A DNA stretch of 32,792 bases, taken from positions 1 through 32,792 of the forward strand of contig MU119652.1 in NCBI GenBank assembly GCA_014904845.1. The letters run 5' to 3'. The notes under the pieces are model-generated. The model was not told where the DNA came from, searched no databases, and worked only from the letters and a program-made list of their open reading frames with translations. A program made the translations under genes and the position numbers. This document shows, piece after piece, positions 22,890 through 32,792 of this stretch (its first letter is position 1; each line of letters begins with the position of its first letter). The DNA comes from Acephala macrosclerotiorum (taxonomy: Eukaryota; Ascomycota; Leotiomycetes; Helotiales; Mollisiaceae).

Positions 22890-25686
22890 TATTTAAATTT
22901 CGTGTAATATTATATAAAATCCTCGTAAATAAAGCGTAGTATTAAAAATCGTTATAATATAATCTGTAAAAAATTAAATTCTAATAAAAATTCAATAATA
23001 TAAAATATTTTTTAATTTTTATATTATATTCAATATTTAATAAATTTTTCGATTTAATAAAAAAATTAAATTTCATTTTTTAATTTTTTTACGATCAAGC
23101 GAATATTTGTAATTATAAGTTTTAAAATTAAATCGATGTTTTAATTTAATTTTATAGTTTTATAGTTTGTAAATTTATCGACAGTTTTATTATTTTCGAT
23201 TTTTATATATTTTAAAGTTTATCGAATTTTAATATTATATATTTTTATTACGTTTTATATATTTAAAAAAATTTATTAAAAAAAAAAAATACGTTACTAT
23301 ATATATATTAAATAATTAATATATTATTTATATATAATTAAAATCGATACTAATTAGTTTTTAAAAAGAAATTAATTATATATTATAAACTTTTTTAAGT
23401 TTCGATTATTTTCGCATCGAATATATAAAAAAAATTATTAATTAAATTATAATTTATAATTATTTATATTTTATTTTAATAAATCGCGTAATCGTAGTTT
23501 TCGTATTTGTTTTTTTCGACGTATTATTTTAAATCGTTTAAAAAAAAAAATAATATCGATAAATAAAAATTTTATTTATTATTTTTTAAAAGTTTTTAAA
23601 GCGATTTTTTTTTTAATATTTTATTAGTAAAATTCGATTTATTTTTTTAAAAAAAAATATAATTAAACGAATTAAAAACGAAAAACGATCGATAAATTTT
23701 TTTTTAATCGTTAAATTTTAATTTTAATTTGTTATTACGTATTTTTTTCTTCTAATAATTATAAAAAAAAAAAATACGTTTTATTAGCGAGTACTAATTA
23801 TCGATCGTTTTAAAGCGTATAATAAAACGAAGTTTCGTTTTTTTTTAAAATTATTATAATGAATAATAAATTTACGTTTTTAAAAAAAGTAATCGTTAGC
23901 GTCGTTTTTTATATTAAAAGTATTTTTTTCGTTAAAATAATTAGTATATTATTTATTAAATCGATATATTAATCGATTTTAGTATTAATTATTTTTATTT
24001 TATTTTATTACTAAAATCGAATTAATTTTTTTTCGTTTAATATATTATATTTTCGTATTATATAATATTAAAAATAAAATATAAATTGTAATTATTTTTC
24101 GTAGTAATAAAATTAATAAACTATTTATTATTCGAATTAAATTTCGAATATAAAACGAGATTTTTTTTTAGTTTTTATTACGCGTTCGACGACGTGTTTT
24201 TTAAAATCGAATTTTTTATCGAATTAAATTTTTAATTATTTAAAAGCGAATTATATATTTTTTTAAAGATTATAATAATTAATTATATTATAAATTCTTT
24301 ATTAATTACATGAGACGAAAAGTAATTATTCGATTTTTTAATAAAATAAATTATTTTTAGTTTTTTTAAAACGAAAAAAATTTTGTTTTTAGTTTTTTAT
24401 ATAAAAATATTTTAATTATTCATCGCGAGTAAATTAATATTAATATTAAATAAATTCGAGATTCAATATAAATAAATATTATTTACGTAATCGAAACGAA
24501 AAATCGTATTTCATCGTAAAATTTTTATTAAATAGAAATAATAAAAAACTTTATTTTATTATACGCTTTAAAAAAAAAAAATTTAAAAAAGCGTTAAAAA
24601 TTTTTTAAACGTTTATTATAATTATCGTAATTTAATATTCGATTACGAAAATAATTTTTACGTTATAAATAAAAATCGTTATTGAATTTATTATAAATTT
24701 TTTTAAAAATATTTCGTCGTATTATAAATTAAATATACTATTAATAAAAACCGTTTATATAAAGCGACGTATAATATTTTTTTTTTTAAATTTTTAAAAA
24801 CGTATAAAAGAAAACGATAAATTATTAAAAACGAATTAAAAAAAAAAAAAATTTTTCGATTTTAAATAATATATTTATTTTTACGAGTTTTTAAAATTAA
24901 AAAAAATAATTTCGTTAAAAATATTAATTATATAACTTATAAACATATTTTTTTTATATATTTTTAATATATTTTAAAAAATTTAATAATAATTCGATTC
25001 GTATTTAATAATATATTGAAAACTTTGATTGTATTTTTTTTTTATTTTTTTTTAAAAAAAAAATCGTAAAATTCCACGAGAAATATTTCGATTTATTTTA
25101 GTTTTATAATAAGTTTTATTTTAAATTATTTTTCGCGTTAAAACGATAGAAATTTTTTATTTTTTTATTATATTTTCGATAATTTTATCGTTTATTTTTA
25201 ATAATAATACTTTAAAATTTAAAAATAGTTTATATTATTCGATAATTTTATATAAAAATTTATCGTTAAAAATATTATTAATTACGTATTTTTAATATAC
25301 TCGTTTCGTTCGTTTAATTATCGAAAAGAATTTTTTCGTTTTATTCGTCGATTTATCGTTAGAATTTGTATTTCGTATTTTTAAATAAATTTTAAATAAA
25401 TTTTAATACTTTAAAAATTATTATAATACTATTTTTTCGTTTTCGTAATTTAATTTATTTATCGTTCGAATAATCGAATCGAAAGTTTTAATTAGATTTA
25501 ATACGAAAGTTTTAATTTAAATAGAATTAATAATATACTAAAAATTAAAAAAACGTAATACGTCGATTTTAATTAATTTTTTTAATTTTTTTAATTCGAT
25601 TTTTAATATTTTATAATAATATTATTTTCGCGAGATTTTATCGCGTTTTAAAATTCTTATAATTTGAATTTCGTAATCGAAATCGT
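22890..25686. repeat. Unidentified repeat copy R1
   Basis: It aligns in direct orientation to R2, about 3.0-3.2 kb further on. Examples are 23185-23230 with 26221-26270 and 25161-25200 with 28335-28370. Differences are mostly transitions plus indels. R1 ends at an inverted copia-family LTR (25687). I could not identify a domain on either strand, so neither the family nor the coding strand is known. Several palindrome-like AT runs make both strands look equally open. Confidence 0.6.
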
Positions 25687-25785
25687 TATTAAAAAGTATA
25701 AAATAAGCATATATTATTAATAATATATAAAGAGAACGAAATTTTCTTATATACAAAAAAAAAAGAAAAAAGCTTTATTTTAATA
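25687..25785 (-). repeat. Orphan copia-family LTR (99 bp, minus strand)
   Basis: Its reverse complement begins TATTAAAATAAAGCTTTTTTC and ends TATACTTTTTAATA, like the LTRs of B. The bases before it on the minus strand (aatcgtataaaaa) match those before the 3' LTR of B, suggesting a 3' LTR with a short piece of element attached. No primer-binding site follows, and the flanking 5-mers (atcgt and ttttt) are not a target duplication. It is therefore a remnant of a larger, rearranged element rather than a clean solo LTR. Confidence 0.75.
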
Positions 25786-25929
25786 TTTTTATACGATTAA
25801 ATATTTTTTTAGTATACTCGTTATTTTTTAATTATACGATAAAACGATTTTTCGTTTTTCAATAAAATATAAAATATATTAAAATTTTAAATAAATTATA
25901 TAAATAAATAAATTTAATTTTTAAATAAT

Positions 25930-28880
25930 TAAATTTTATATAATATTAAAAAAAGTTTTTATAGAAAATTTAAAATATTAAAAAATAATAAAATATAAAT
26001 CGAAAAAAATTAAATTTGAATAATAATTTAACGTTATAAAAAAAATTTTAATTTTTATATTATTTTAAAAAATTAGTTTTATTTTAAATTTATTATTTTA
26101 TTCGTATTTAATTTTTAAATTTTTTTATAATAAAGCGAATACTTATAATAATCGATTTTAATATAATATCGTTATTTTATTATCGTTTAAATACGTCGCG
26201 ATTTATAAGTATATTTATAGTTTTATTATTTTCGATTTTTATATATTTCGAAATTTAACGAATTTTTATATTATATATTTTTATAATATTTTATATATTA
26301 AAAAATTTTTATTAAAAAAATATATATATATATTTTTATAAATATATTAAATTATCGATATATTATTTATATAAAACTAAAATCATTTATTATTAATTAT
26401 AAACTCGAATTTTATTACGTATTTAAAACTTTTATAAATTTTAATAATTTTTATATTAAAAATATAAAAAAAATTATTAATTAAATTGCATTTTATTATT
26501 AATTACTTTTTATTTTAATAAATCGTATAATCGTAATTTATATATTGAATTTTATTAACGATTTATTTAAAATCGTTTAAAAAAATTATTACGTTTATTA
26601 ATAGTAAATTTATTTACTATTTTTTAAAGTTTCGTACTATTATTTTTTTATTAAATTCGTTCGTAAAATCGATTTTATATTTAAAAAAATAATAAAATAT
26701 TATTAATTAAAAATATAATATTTTAAAAAATAAAATATTAAATCGTTAAATTTTCGTTTTAATTCGTATTCGAATTTTTACGATTTTATTTCGATCAATT
26801 AAAAAAAAAGTAATTCGTTATACTAATAAATATTTATTATTTATTATTTATAATTTTATAATAAAACGAAATTTTATTTTTTTTAAAATTATTTTTTTCG
26901 ATAAAAAATTTATATTTCGAAAAAATATAATATTTAATATAATTTTTTAAATTAAAAAAACTTTTTTTATTATAATTAAAATTATATTATTAATAAATTT
27001 TATAAATTTATTATTTTTAATATTAATTTATTCGTTTTTATTTCGACGATTAAATTTTATCGATTTTTTTTTTTTTTACGTATTATATTTTTATATTATA
27101 TAAAATTAATAATAAAATGTAAATAATTATTATTTTTCAAAGTAAAAAAATTAGTAATCCGTTTATTATACGAATTAATTTATAAATATAAAATAAAAAT
27201 TTTCGAGTTTTAATCGAGCGTTTAATAATATAACGTTTAAAATTAAATTTTTTATCGAATTATATTTTTAATTATTTAAAAATCGATTATTCGTTTTTAA
27301 AAACGATAATAATAAAATAAATAATAAATTCGTCGTTAATAATATAATTTAAATTATAATTTTCGTATTTTTTTATAATATAAATTATTTCGATTTTTTT
27401 AAATATAAATATAATTTTATTAATATTATTATAAATTAAAATTTTTTAAACGTTTATAACAAATTATTTAACGTTAAAATCGAAAAAATATAAAACGTAA
27501 TATAAAAAAATATCGTTTATATATTTAAATCGAAATATAAAGTTTTATTTAAATAATTTAATTAAATATAATATATATAAAACTAATAATAAATTTTTTT
27601 TAAAGCGTTTTATAATTTATTTTATAATTAAACGTAATAAATTTTTTTAATTTAATTCGAATTTTTTTATTTATAAAAAACGATTTAATAAATTTAAAAA
27701 ATAATTTTTTTTTTATTATATTATATATTAAAATAATTTTTATAAAAATAAAACGTTAAACGTTTTTTATATATTTATTATAAAAATAATAATTTATTTA
27801 TTTTAAAATAATATATTTTTTAAATTGTAAATTAATAAAATAATTAAATTTATTATCGATTTTTTAAAAAAAAGTTTTATTATATTACGAATTAAAAATA
27901 TTATTAAAAAAAATCGTTTAAATAATACGTCGAATTATTATTTTTTTTTTAAATTTTTTCGAGACGTAAAAAAATAAAACGATTAAACGTTAAAATTTAA
28001 TTGAAAAAAATTTTTTTTATTCGCTTTTAATAATATAATTATTTTTATAAATTTTTAAATTTAAAAAAAATAATTATATTTAAAATATTAATTAAAAAAT
28101 TTATAAATAAAAAATTTAATTTATTTTTAATAAATTTTAAAGAATTTAATCGTAATTTTATCGATACTAAAAAAAGTACTAAAAACGCTTACTATATTTC
28201 TTTTTATTTCTTTTAAAAAAATTATAATATTTTAATATAAATTTTTCTCGTTTTTTTAATTTTCTAAAAAATTATAATTTAAATCGTTATTCGTATTAAA
28301 TCGATTAAAAATTTTCGCTCGAAACGTTTTCATTTTTTTTATTATATTTTCGATTATAACGCTATTTATTTTTAATAAATTTTTTTTTTAAATTTAATAT
28401 TAATTTATATTAATTAATAATTTCATATAAATTTTTATTTATTTTAATTTTATTAATAATATATTTTTAGTAATCGCGTTTCGCGTTTCGTACGATCGAA
28501 ATAAATTTTTTAATCTTATAAGTAATTTTATTACTCGAAATACGCGATCGCAAATATTTATTATATATTTTTTCGTATTTTTTCGTTTATTATAAAATCG
28601 TTTTTATAGTTTTATAATTTAATTTATCGATTATTTAAATCGTTAAATCGAATATATTCGTAAAAATTTCGATTTATTCGTCGATTTAAACGAGTATTTA
28701 AATTTATTAAAAATTAAAAAATCGAATTATTTCGTTTTTTATTAATTTAATAAATTTTAAAAAATTTATTTTTATAATTTAATAATAAAATTATTTTAAT
28801 TCGATTTTATTTCGATTAAAAATTATTATAATTTATATTTTATAATTTAAATTATTATATAAATTTAATTTAATAATAAT
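25930..28880. repeat. Unidentified repeat copy R2
   Basis: Direct-orientation relative of R1, matching from about 25930 to about 28880 with scattered indels. Both are heavily eroded; R2 is the more so over most of its length, with whole lines where every C is in CpG. It runs without a visible boundary into the relic coding frame at 29701-31284, so the two may be parts of one element of which R1 is a truncated copy. Confidence 0.55.
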
Positions 28881-29700
28881 ACTAATAAAAAAAATATTAA
28901 AAAATATAAAATTAAATAAATAATTAATATTTTATATAAATTTTCTCGATATTTTAATATAATTTATTTTATTAATATTTATTTATTTTACGAGTTTTTT
29001 TTCGCGATAAAATATAATAATTTTTAATTCGAATATATTATAATATATATTAAAAAAAAATTTAACGAAATATTTATATAATAAAATAAAATGTATTACG
29101 TAATTTATTATTTCGTTTATTTTCGTTTATTTATAAATATTAAAAATAAAAAAATCGTTAATATTAATTAAAATATATTTCGATTTTTTATTAAACGTCG
29201 TTATTATATACGAAATTCGATTTTTTTTTAATATAAATTAAAATGTAAAAATTTTTAAAAGCGAATTTAATTTTATTAAAATTATTTTATAAATCGATTA
29301 ATACGTAATAATTATAATTTAAATAAATTTAAAATTTTAATATATTATAAATATATAATAACATAATATAATAAAACGAAAATTTAATTATATTAATTTA
29401 ATAAATTAATAAATTTTATTTTTTAAATTTTTAATTATAACGATTATTATAATATTAATAAAAAATTTTATTTATTAATTAATAATTAAAATTTTATTTT
29501 CGTTTATATTTATTTTTAAAAATTTAAACGTATTATTATTAGTAACGTTTTTTTTATAAAAAGTTTATAAAAAAAAATTTTTTATTTATTTATTACGTTT
29601 CGTTTATTAATGAATTAATTAAATTCGATTTTTTTATAAAATTAAAAATATACGTTTTTAAATTTTATATTTAAAATTGCAATTTTATTATTATTATTAA
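28881..29700. other. AT-rich region without recognisable gene
   Basis: Eroded sequence between the end of R1/R2 similarity and the relic frame. I see no motif; it may be the upstream part of the same former gene. Confidence 0.4.
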
Positions 29701-31284
29701 TATATTTTTCGTTTAAATATTTTACGAAATTTCTCGTATTATATTTGTATTATAATATAATTTATTTTCGATTTTATAAATAATATCGAATTATTTTTTA
29801 ATAAATTTAATTAATTTACTATTTTTTCGTTTTAATTATACGAAATAATTAATGTAATTTACTTCGTACGATTTATAATAGTTTGCGTTTTAAGATTTAT
29901 TATTAAAATAATTAAAATCGATAAATTTAATATATTAATCGAATCGAGTATTATAATAATTATAACGAATAAATTTAGTATATTTCGTTTTATTATAATA
30001 GTTTTAATATTTTAAATCGTACTTTTTAATCGACTATTTTTTAATAATAAGTTTAATTAATTTATTAGTATTAAATAAACGGAAAAAGTAAATTAAAATT
30101 AAAAACGAAATAATTTATATAATTTTTTTTAGTGGCGAAATCGATTTTATAACGAAATACGTAGTAATTAATCGATTATATTTAAATTTATACGAAGATT
30201 TTTTTTTAAAATAATATTAAAAGTATTTATTAATTATTTTTTTTATTAAAAAACGAAACGTTATAAAAACGTTAAAAATCGTATAATTAATTTATATTTT
30301 AAATTTTTTAACGATATCGACGTATATTACTCGTTTAATAATTTTAAGATTTTTTTATATAATAAAAAAATCGCGGGTATTAAAATTTAACGAATATAAT
30401 ATTTATTTAGTACGTATAAAAATAATTATTAAAAAAAAAATTAATATAAAACTATTGATTCGCTTATAAAGTTTTTATTTAAAAGCGAAAAATTTAAATC
30501 ATTCGAAAAAAACGATTAATAAAATTATAATAAATAATTATCGATTTTCGCGTTTATTAACGTTTTTCGTTTTATTAATAAAATTGTAAAAAGTAATTAA
30601 AATACTTTTTATAAAAAAAATTTTCGAAATAGAAAATCGATAAATTTTAATAAATTATAAACTAATTTTTAAGTTTTTAAAAGTTTTTATAATATTTATA
30701 AAATTAACGAATTTAAGTCTCGAAAAAATAATAAAAAGTATTATATACGTTATAATATTTTTAATACGAATAAAAGTAAAATTAGTTTTATTAATAATTA
30801 CAAATAAAAAAATTAATAATATATCGACGATTTTATTATTAAACTTGTGTATAAAAGCTCGATATTTTACGTCGATATATAAAAATATAAACGTATTTAT
30901 TATTTATACGAATACGTAATATATTTATTATTATATTTTTATTTTATATTTAAAAATATCGAATTAATTATCGATAATTTTTAATACTACGTTCGTAGTA
31001 TTCGTTTTTTTATTTTATAGATTAATAATAAGTAATAAAAAAATATAATTGTTTTTTTAATATTTTTTCGAGAAACGTAATTTAAAATTAAACGACGAGT
31101 TTACTTTTTATTATTTAGTATAATCGAGATTAATATTAATCGTAGTATTCAACGAGCGCGTAAATATAAAATCCGCTATTCTCGGGTTTATACGATAAAT
31201 GTAACGAGTTAAAAAATAGAAAATGAAATGAGATTAATAATTGAAATAATATATAAACTTATAAAAGCGAGAAACTGTTTTTGA
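29701..31284 (+). pseudogene. Relic protein-coding frame, unidentified
   Basis: Frame 1 can be read from about 29701 to a TGA at 31282-31284 with few interruptions, nearly all TAA or TAG. Stop-free runs include 29836-30012 (59 codons), 30250-30387 (46) and 31081-31209 (43). Residue use is mixed and protein-like: KFFNDIDVYYSFNNFKIFLY (30301-30360), LIKFLFKSEKFKSFEKND (30466-30516), YIDDFIIKLVYKSSIFYVDI (30820-30879), and near the end RARKYKIRYSRVYTINVTS. The 31130-31284 part keeps many C and G outside CpG. I do not recognise the family. The YIDD at 30820 is not followed by copia or gypsy RT sequence, so I do not take it as a polymerase box. It could be part of a transposon with R2 or a captured host gene. 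The start is unknown. Confidence 0.5.
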
Positions 31285-31736
31285 GAAAAATACTTTAAAT
31301 TCGAAAAATAATATAAAAATTGTTTTTTTATATAATATATATATTATAAATATATAATTTATTTTTAAATTTTATTGTAAAATCGATCGAAAGTTTATCG
31401 AATTTTTAAATATTAAAATAATTTATATAATTATATTAAATAAAATTATTTTAAACGATTATATAAATTTCGAATAATTTAAACGAATAAAAATTTCGTT
31501 TAATCGAAATTTTAATTATTAAAATAATAATTATCGTAAAACGATATAAAAAAAATTATTCGATTTAATCGAAAAATTAAAAATTATTTCGTATAATAAT
31601 ATTAATTTTATATTTATTAATTATTTACGAAATTAAATTTTCGTAAAATTATAAACGAAATTTTTTATTTTTAAAAAATTAAAAAATCGAAATAAAATTA
31701 TATAATTTTATAAATGAATATTATTTAACGTTAATA
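31285..31736. other. AT-rich spacer before element D
   Basis: Returns to strongly eroded composition directly after the relic frame. No feature is seen apart from an AT dinucleotide-rich patch near 31333-31365. The bases before D are taata (31732-31736), its possible target duplication; the partner lies outside the window. Confidence 0.4.
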
Positions 31737-31834
31737 TATCAAAATAAGATTTTTTTCTTTTTTTTTATATATAAAAAAACTTCGTTCTCTCTATATATTA
31801 TTAATAATAAATACTTATTTTATATTTTTTAATA
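31737..31834 (+). repeat. 5' LTR of element D (98 bp)
   Basis: Begins TATCAAAATAAGATTT and ends TTTTTTAATA, with tatatataaaaaaacttcgt near the middle. Same length as the 5' LTR of B. Confidence 0.88.
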
Positions 31835-31848
31835 AATTATAAATTCGA
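31835..31848 (+). promoter_or_regulatory. Primer-binding site of element D
   Basis: Reads aattataaattcgaa directly after the LTR, as in B and C. Confidence 0.6.
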
Positions 31849-32748
31849 ATTTCGTATGAAATTATTTATCTATTTAAAAATTACTTATTTAATTATTTCT
31901 TTTTTATAATTTAAAACTCTATTTATTTATTATTTATTTTTTTTATTTTTTTTTCTATTTTTCGAACTCTCGATTATTTTAATTAATTCTTTTTAATTAA
32001 TTTCATATGAAAATTAAATTAATTATATTATATTTATTTATAATAAATTTTAATTAATTAAATTTAATTAAAAAATATAAAATATTTAAATAATTTAAAT
32101 AATTTTAAATACTCGAAAACTATTTTTCAAAATAATTTAAAATATATATATTTTTATTATAATTTTATTTATAATTTTTTTTATTTATTTTAAGTTTAAA
32201 TTTTACGTTATTTTTAATATTTTAAAATAATTTAAATACTTTTTTTTATTCTACGAATATAAACTTTTTCGACTTTTAAATAAAAAATTTTTTAAACAAA
32301 TTTATTTCTTCGTTTTTAAATTTAAAATATTTTTAAACGTTTATTAAATTTTAAATTAAAAAAAAAACTCGATATTAAATTTTTTTTTAAAATTAAAATA
32401 AATCGAAAATACGTTTTAATTTAAATTATTTTAATTTTATTTTATAAAAAAATATTCTTTTTATTAATTAAATAATTTAATTAAATTTCAAATTTTAAAT
32501 TTTTTTATTTTTATTTTAAAATATTTTTTAATAAAAAAATATTATTATTTAAATTTTAAATAAAATTTTTCTCGTTTTTATTTATTTTTTATCGCGCTTT
32601 TTTATTAAGTAAAAAAACCTTTTAAAATTTAATAATAATATTCGATTATATTAATTAAAAATATTTTTTTTACGTACGATATAAAACGTTAAAAACGATT
32701 GTAAACGAATTTTAATTTAAATTAAAAAAAATATTAAAAACTCGAACG

Positions 32749-32792
32749 AATTAAATAAATTAAATAAATTAAATAAATTAAATAAATTAAAT
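32749..32792. repeat. 9-nt tandem repeat in the leader of D
   Basis: Nearly five identical units of aattaaata up to the window edge. The same array, with fewer or variant units, lies at 12406-12436 in B, 17994-18028 in C (units gaattaaac) and, inverted, about 1475-1510 in E. In C several units keep a CpG (gaattaaac followed by g), suggesting the ancestral unit contained C and G. The 9-nt period would be in frame with a tripeptide repeat if the leader was once coding. Confidence 0.8.

Larger units (their letters stand above)
31737..32792 (+). mobile_element. Copia-family element D, 5' end, cut by the window edge
   Basis: LTR, primer-binding site and the first kilobase of leader, aligned with B (11314-12440) and C (to about 18030) in the same order. 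It runs off the right end inside the 9-nt tandem repeat. No coding part is visible in the window. Erosion is deeper than in B: most C are in CpG, with some CpT left. Confidence 0.85.

Noticed and set aside
23788..23860. A transposase-like stretch (VLIIDRFKAYNKTKFRFF) in R1
   Set aside because: It recalled a pogo/Tc1 or integrase DD segment, but a re-check of the triplets puts stops directly after it and the expected downstream motifs are missing. R2 does not support it clearly.
30820..30831. YIDD at 30820 as a second reverse transcriptase active site
   Set aside because: The residues around it do not fit copia, gypsy or LINE RT, and no other RT block is found in that frame.
1..32792. Bisulfite- or enzyme-converted DNA, because C remains almost only in CpG
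   Set aside because: Conversion alters C on one strand and leaves G untouched. Here G is depleted equally and also survives mainly in CpG, and copies differ by both C/T and G/A changes.
1..32792. Mitochondrial or plastid DNA, because of the AT content
   Set aside because: There are no intact organellar genes, tRNAs or rRNA, while LTRs, target duplications and copia pol relics are present.

Overview
The window is an extremely AT-rich, gene-poor block. Hand-counted 60-base lines hold roughly 10-22% G+C. It reads as a graveyard of LTR retrotransposons in a filamentous ascomycete, degraded by a repeat-induced point mutation (RIP)-like process. CpA and TpG are almost gone. In the worst-hit parts nearly every remaining C lies in CpG, and G is lost just as strongly as C, so both strands were hit. 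TAA stops interrupt every former gene. I saw no intact protein gene, tRNA or rRNA. The only open frame of any length, 92 codons at 19126-19404, is a fragment of a longer relic frame.

The best-resolved object is a pair of nested Ty1/copia elements. Element A (3297-14318) has 117-bp LTRs and a 5-bp target duplication (ttaat). Its decayed pol still shows protease/pre-integrase, integrase, the reverse transcriptase YxDD box and RNase H, in copia order (integrase before RT). Element B (11314-14232) sits inside the 3' LTR of A, flanked by its own duplication (ttttc/ttttt). Removing B and one duplication copy restores an LTR of exactly the length of the 5' LTR. B is a 2.9-kb deletion derivative that keeps the 5' leader and the RNase H end of pol and lacks the rest.

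The same family recurs as: E, an inverted 5' end (about 140-2576, minus strand); C, a 5' end at about 16909 continuing into an unidentified long relic frame (19126-20808); D, a 5' end running off the right edge (31737-32792); and an orphan inverted LTR (25687-25785). B, C, D and E share a roughly 1-kb leader carrying a 9-nt tandem repeat, and C and E extend it to about 2 kb. Next to the LTR is a primer-binding site resembling the half-tRNA (initiator-Met anticodon arm) type of copia elements.

Between C and D lie two diverged direct copies (R1 about 22890-25686, R2 about 25930-28880) of an unidentified repeat. After R2 comes an unidentified relic coding frame (about 29701-31284) whose 3' end is less eroded. 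The rest (2577-3296, 14324-16908, 20809-22889, 28881-29700, 31285-31736) is eroded AT-rich DNA in which I recognise no gene.
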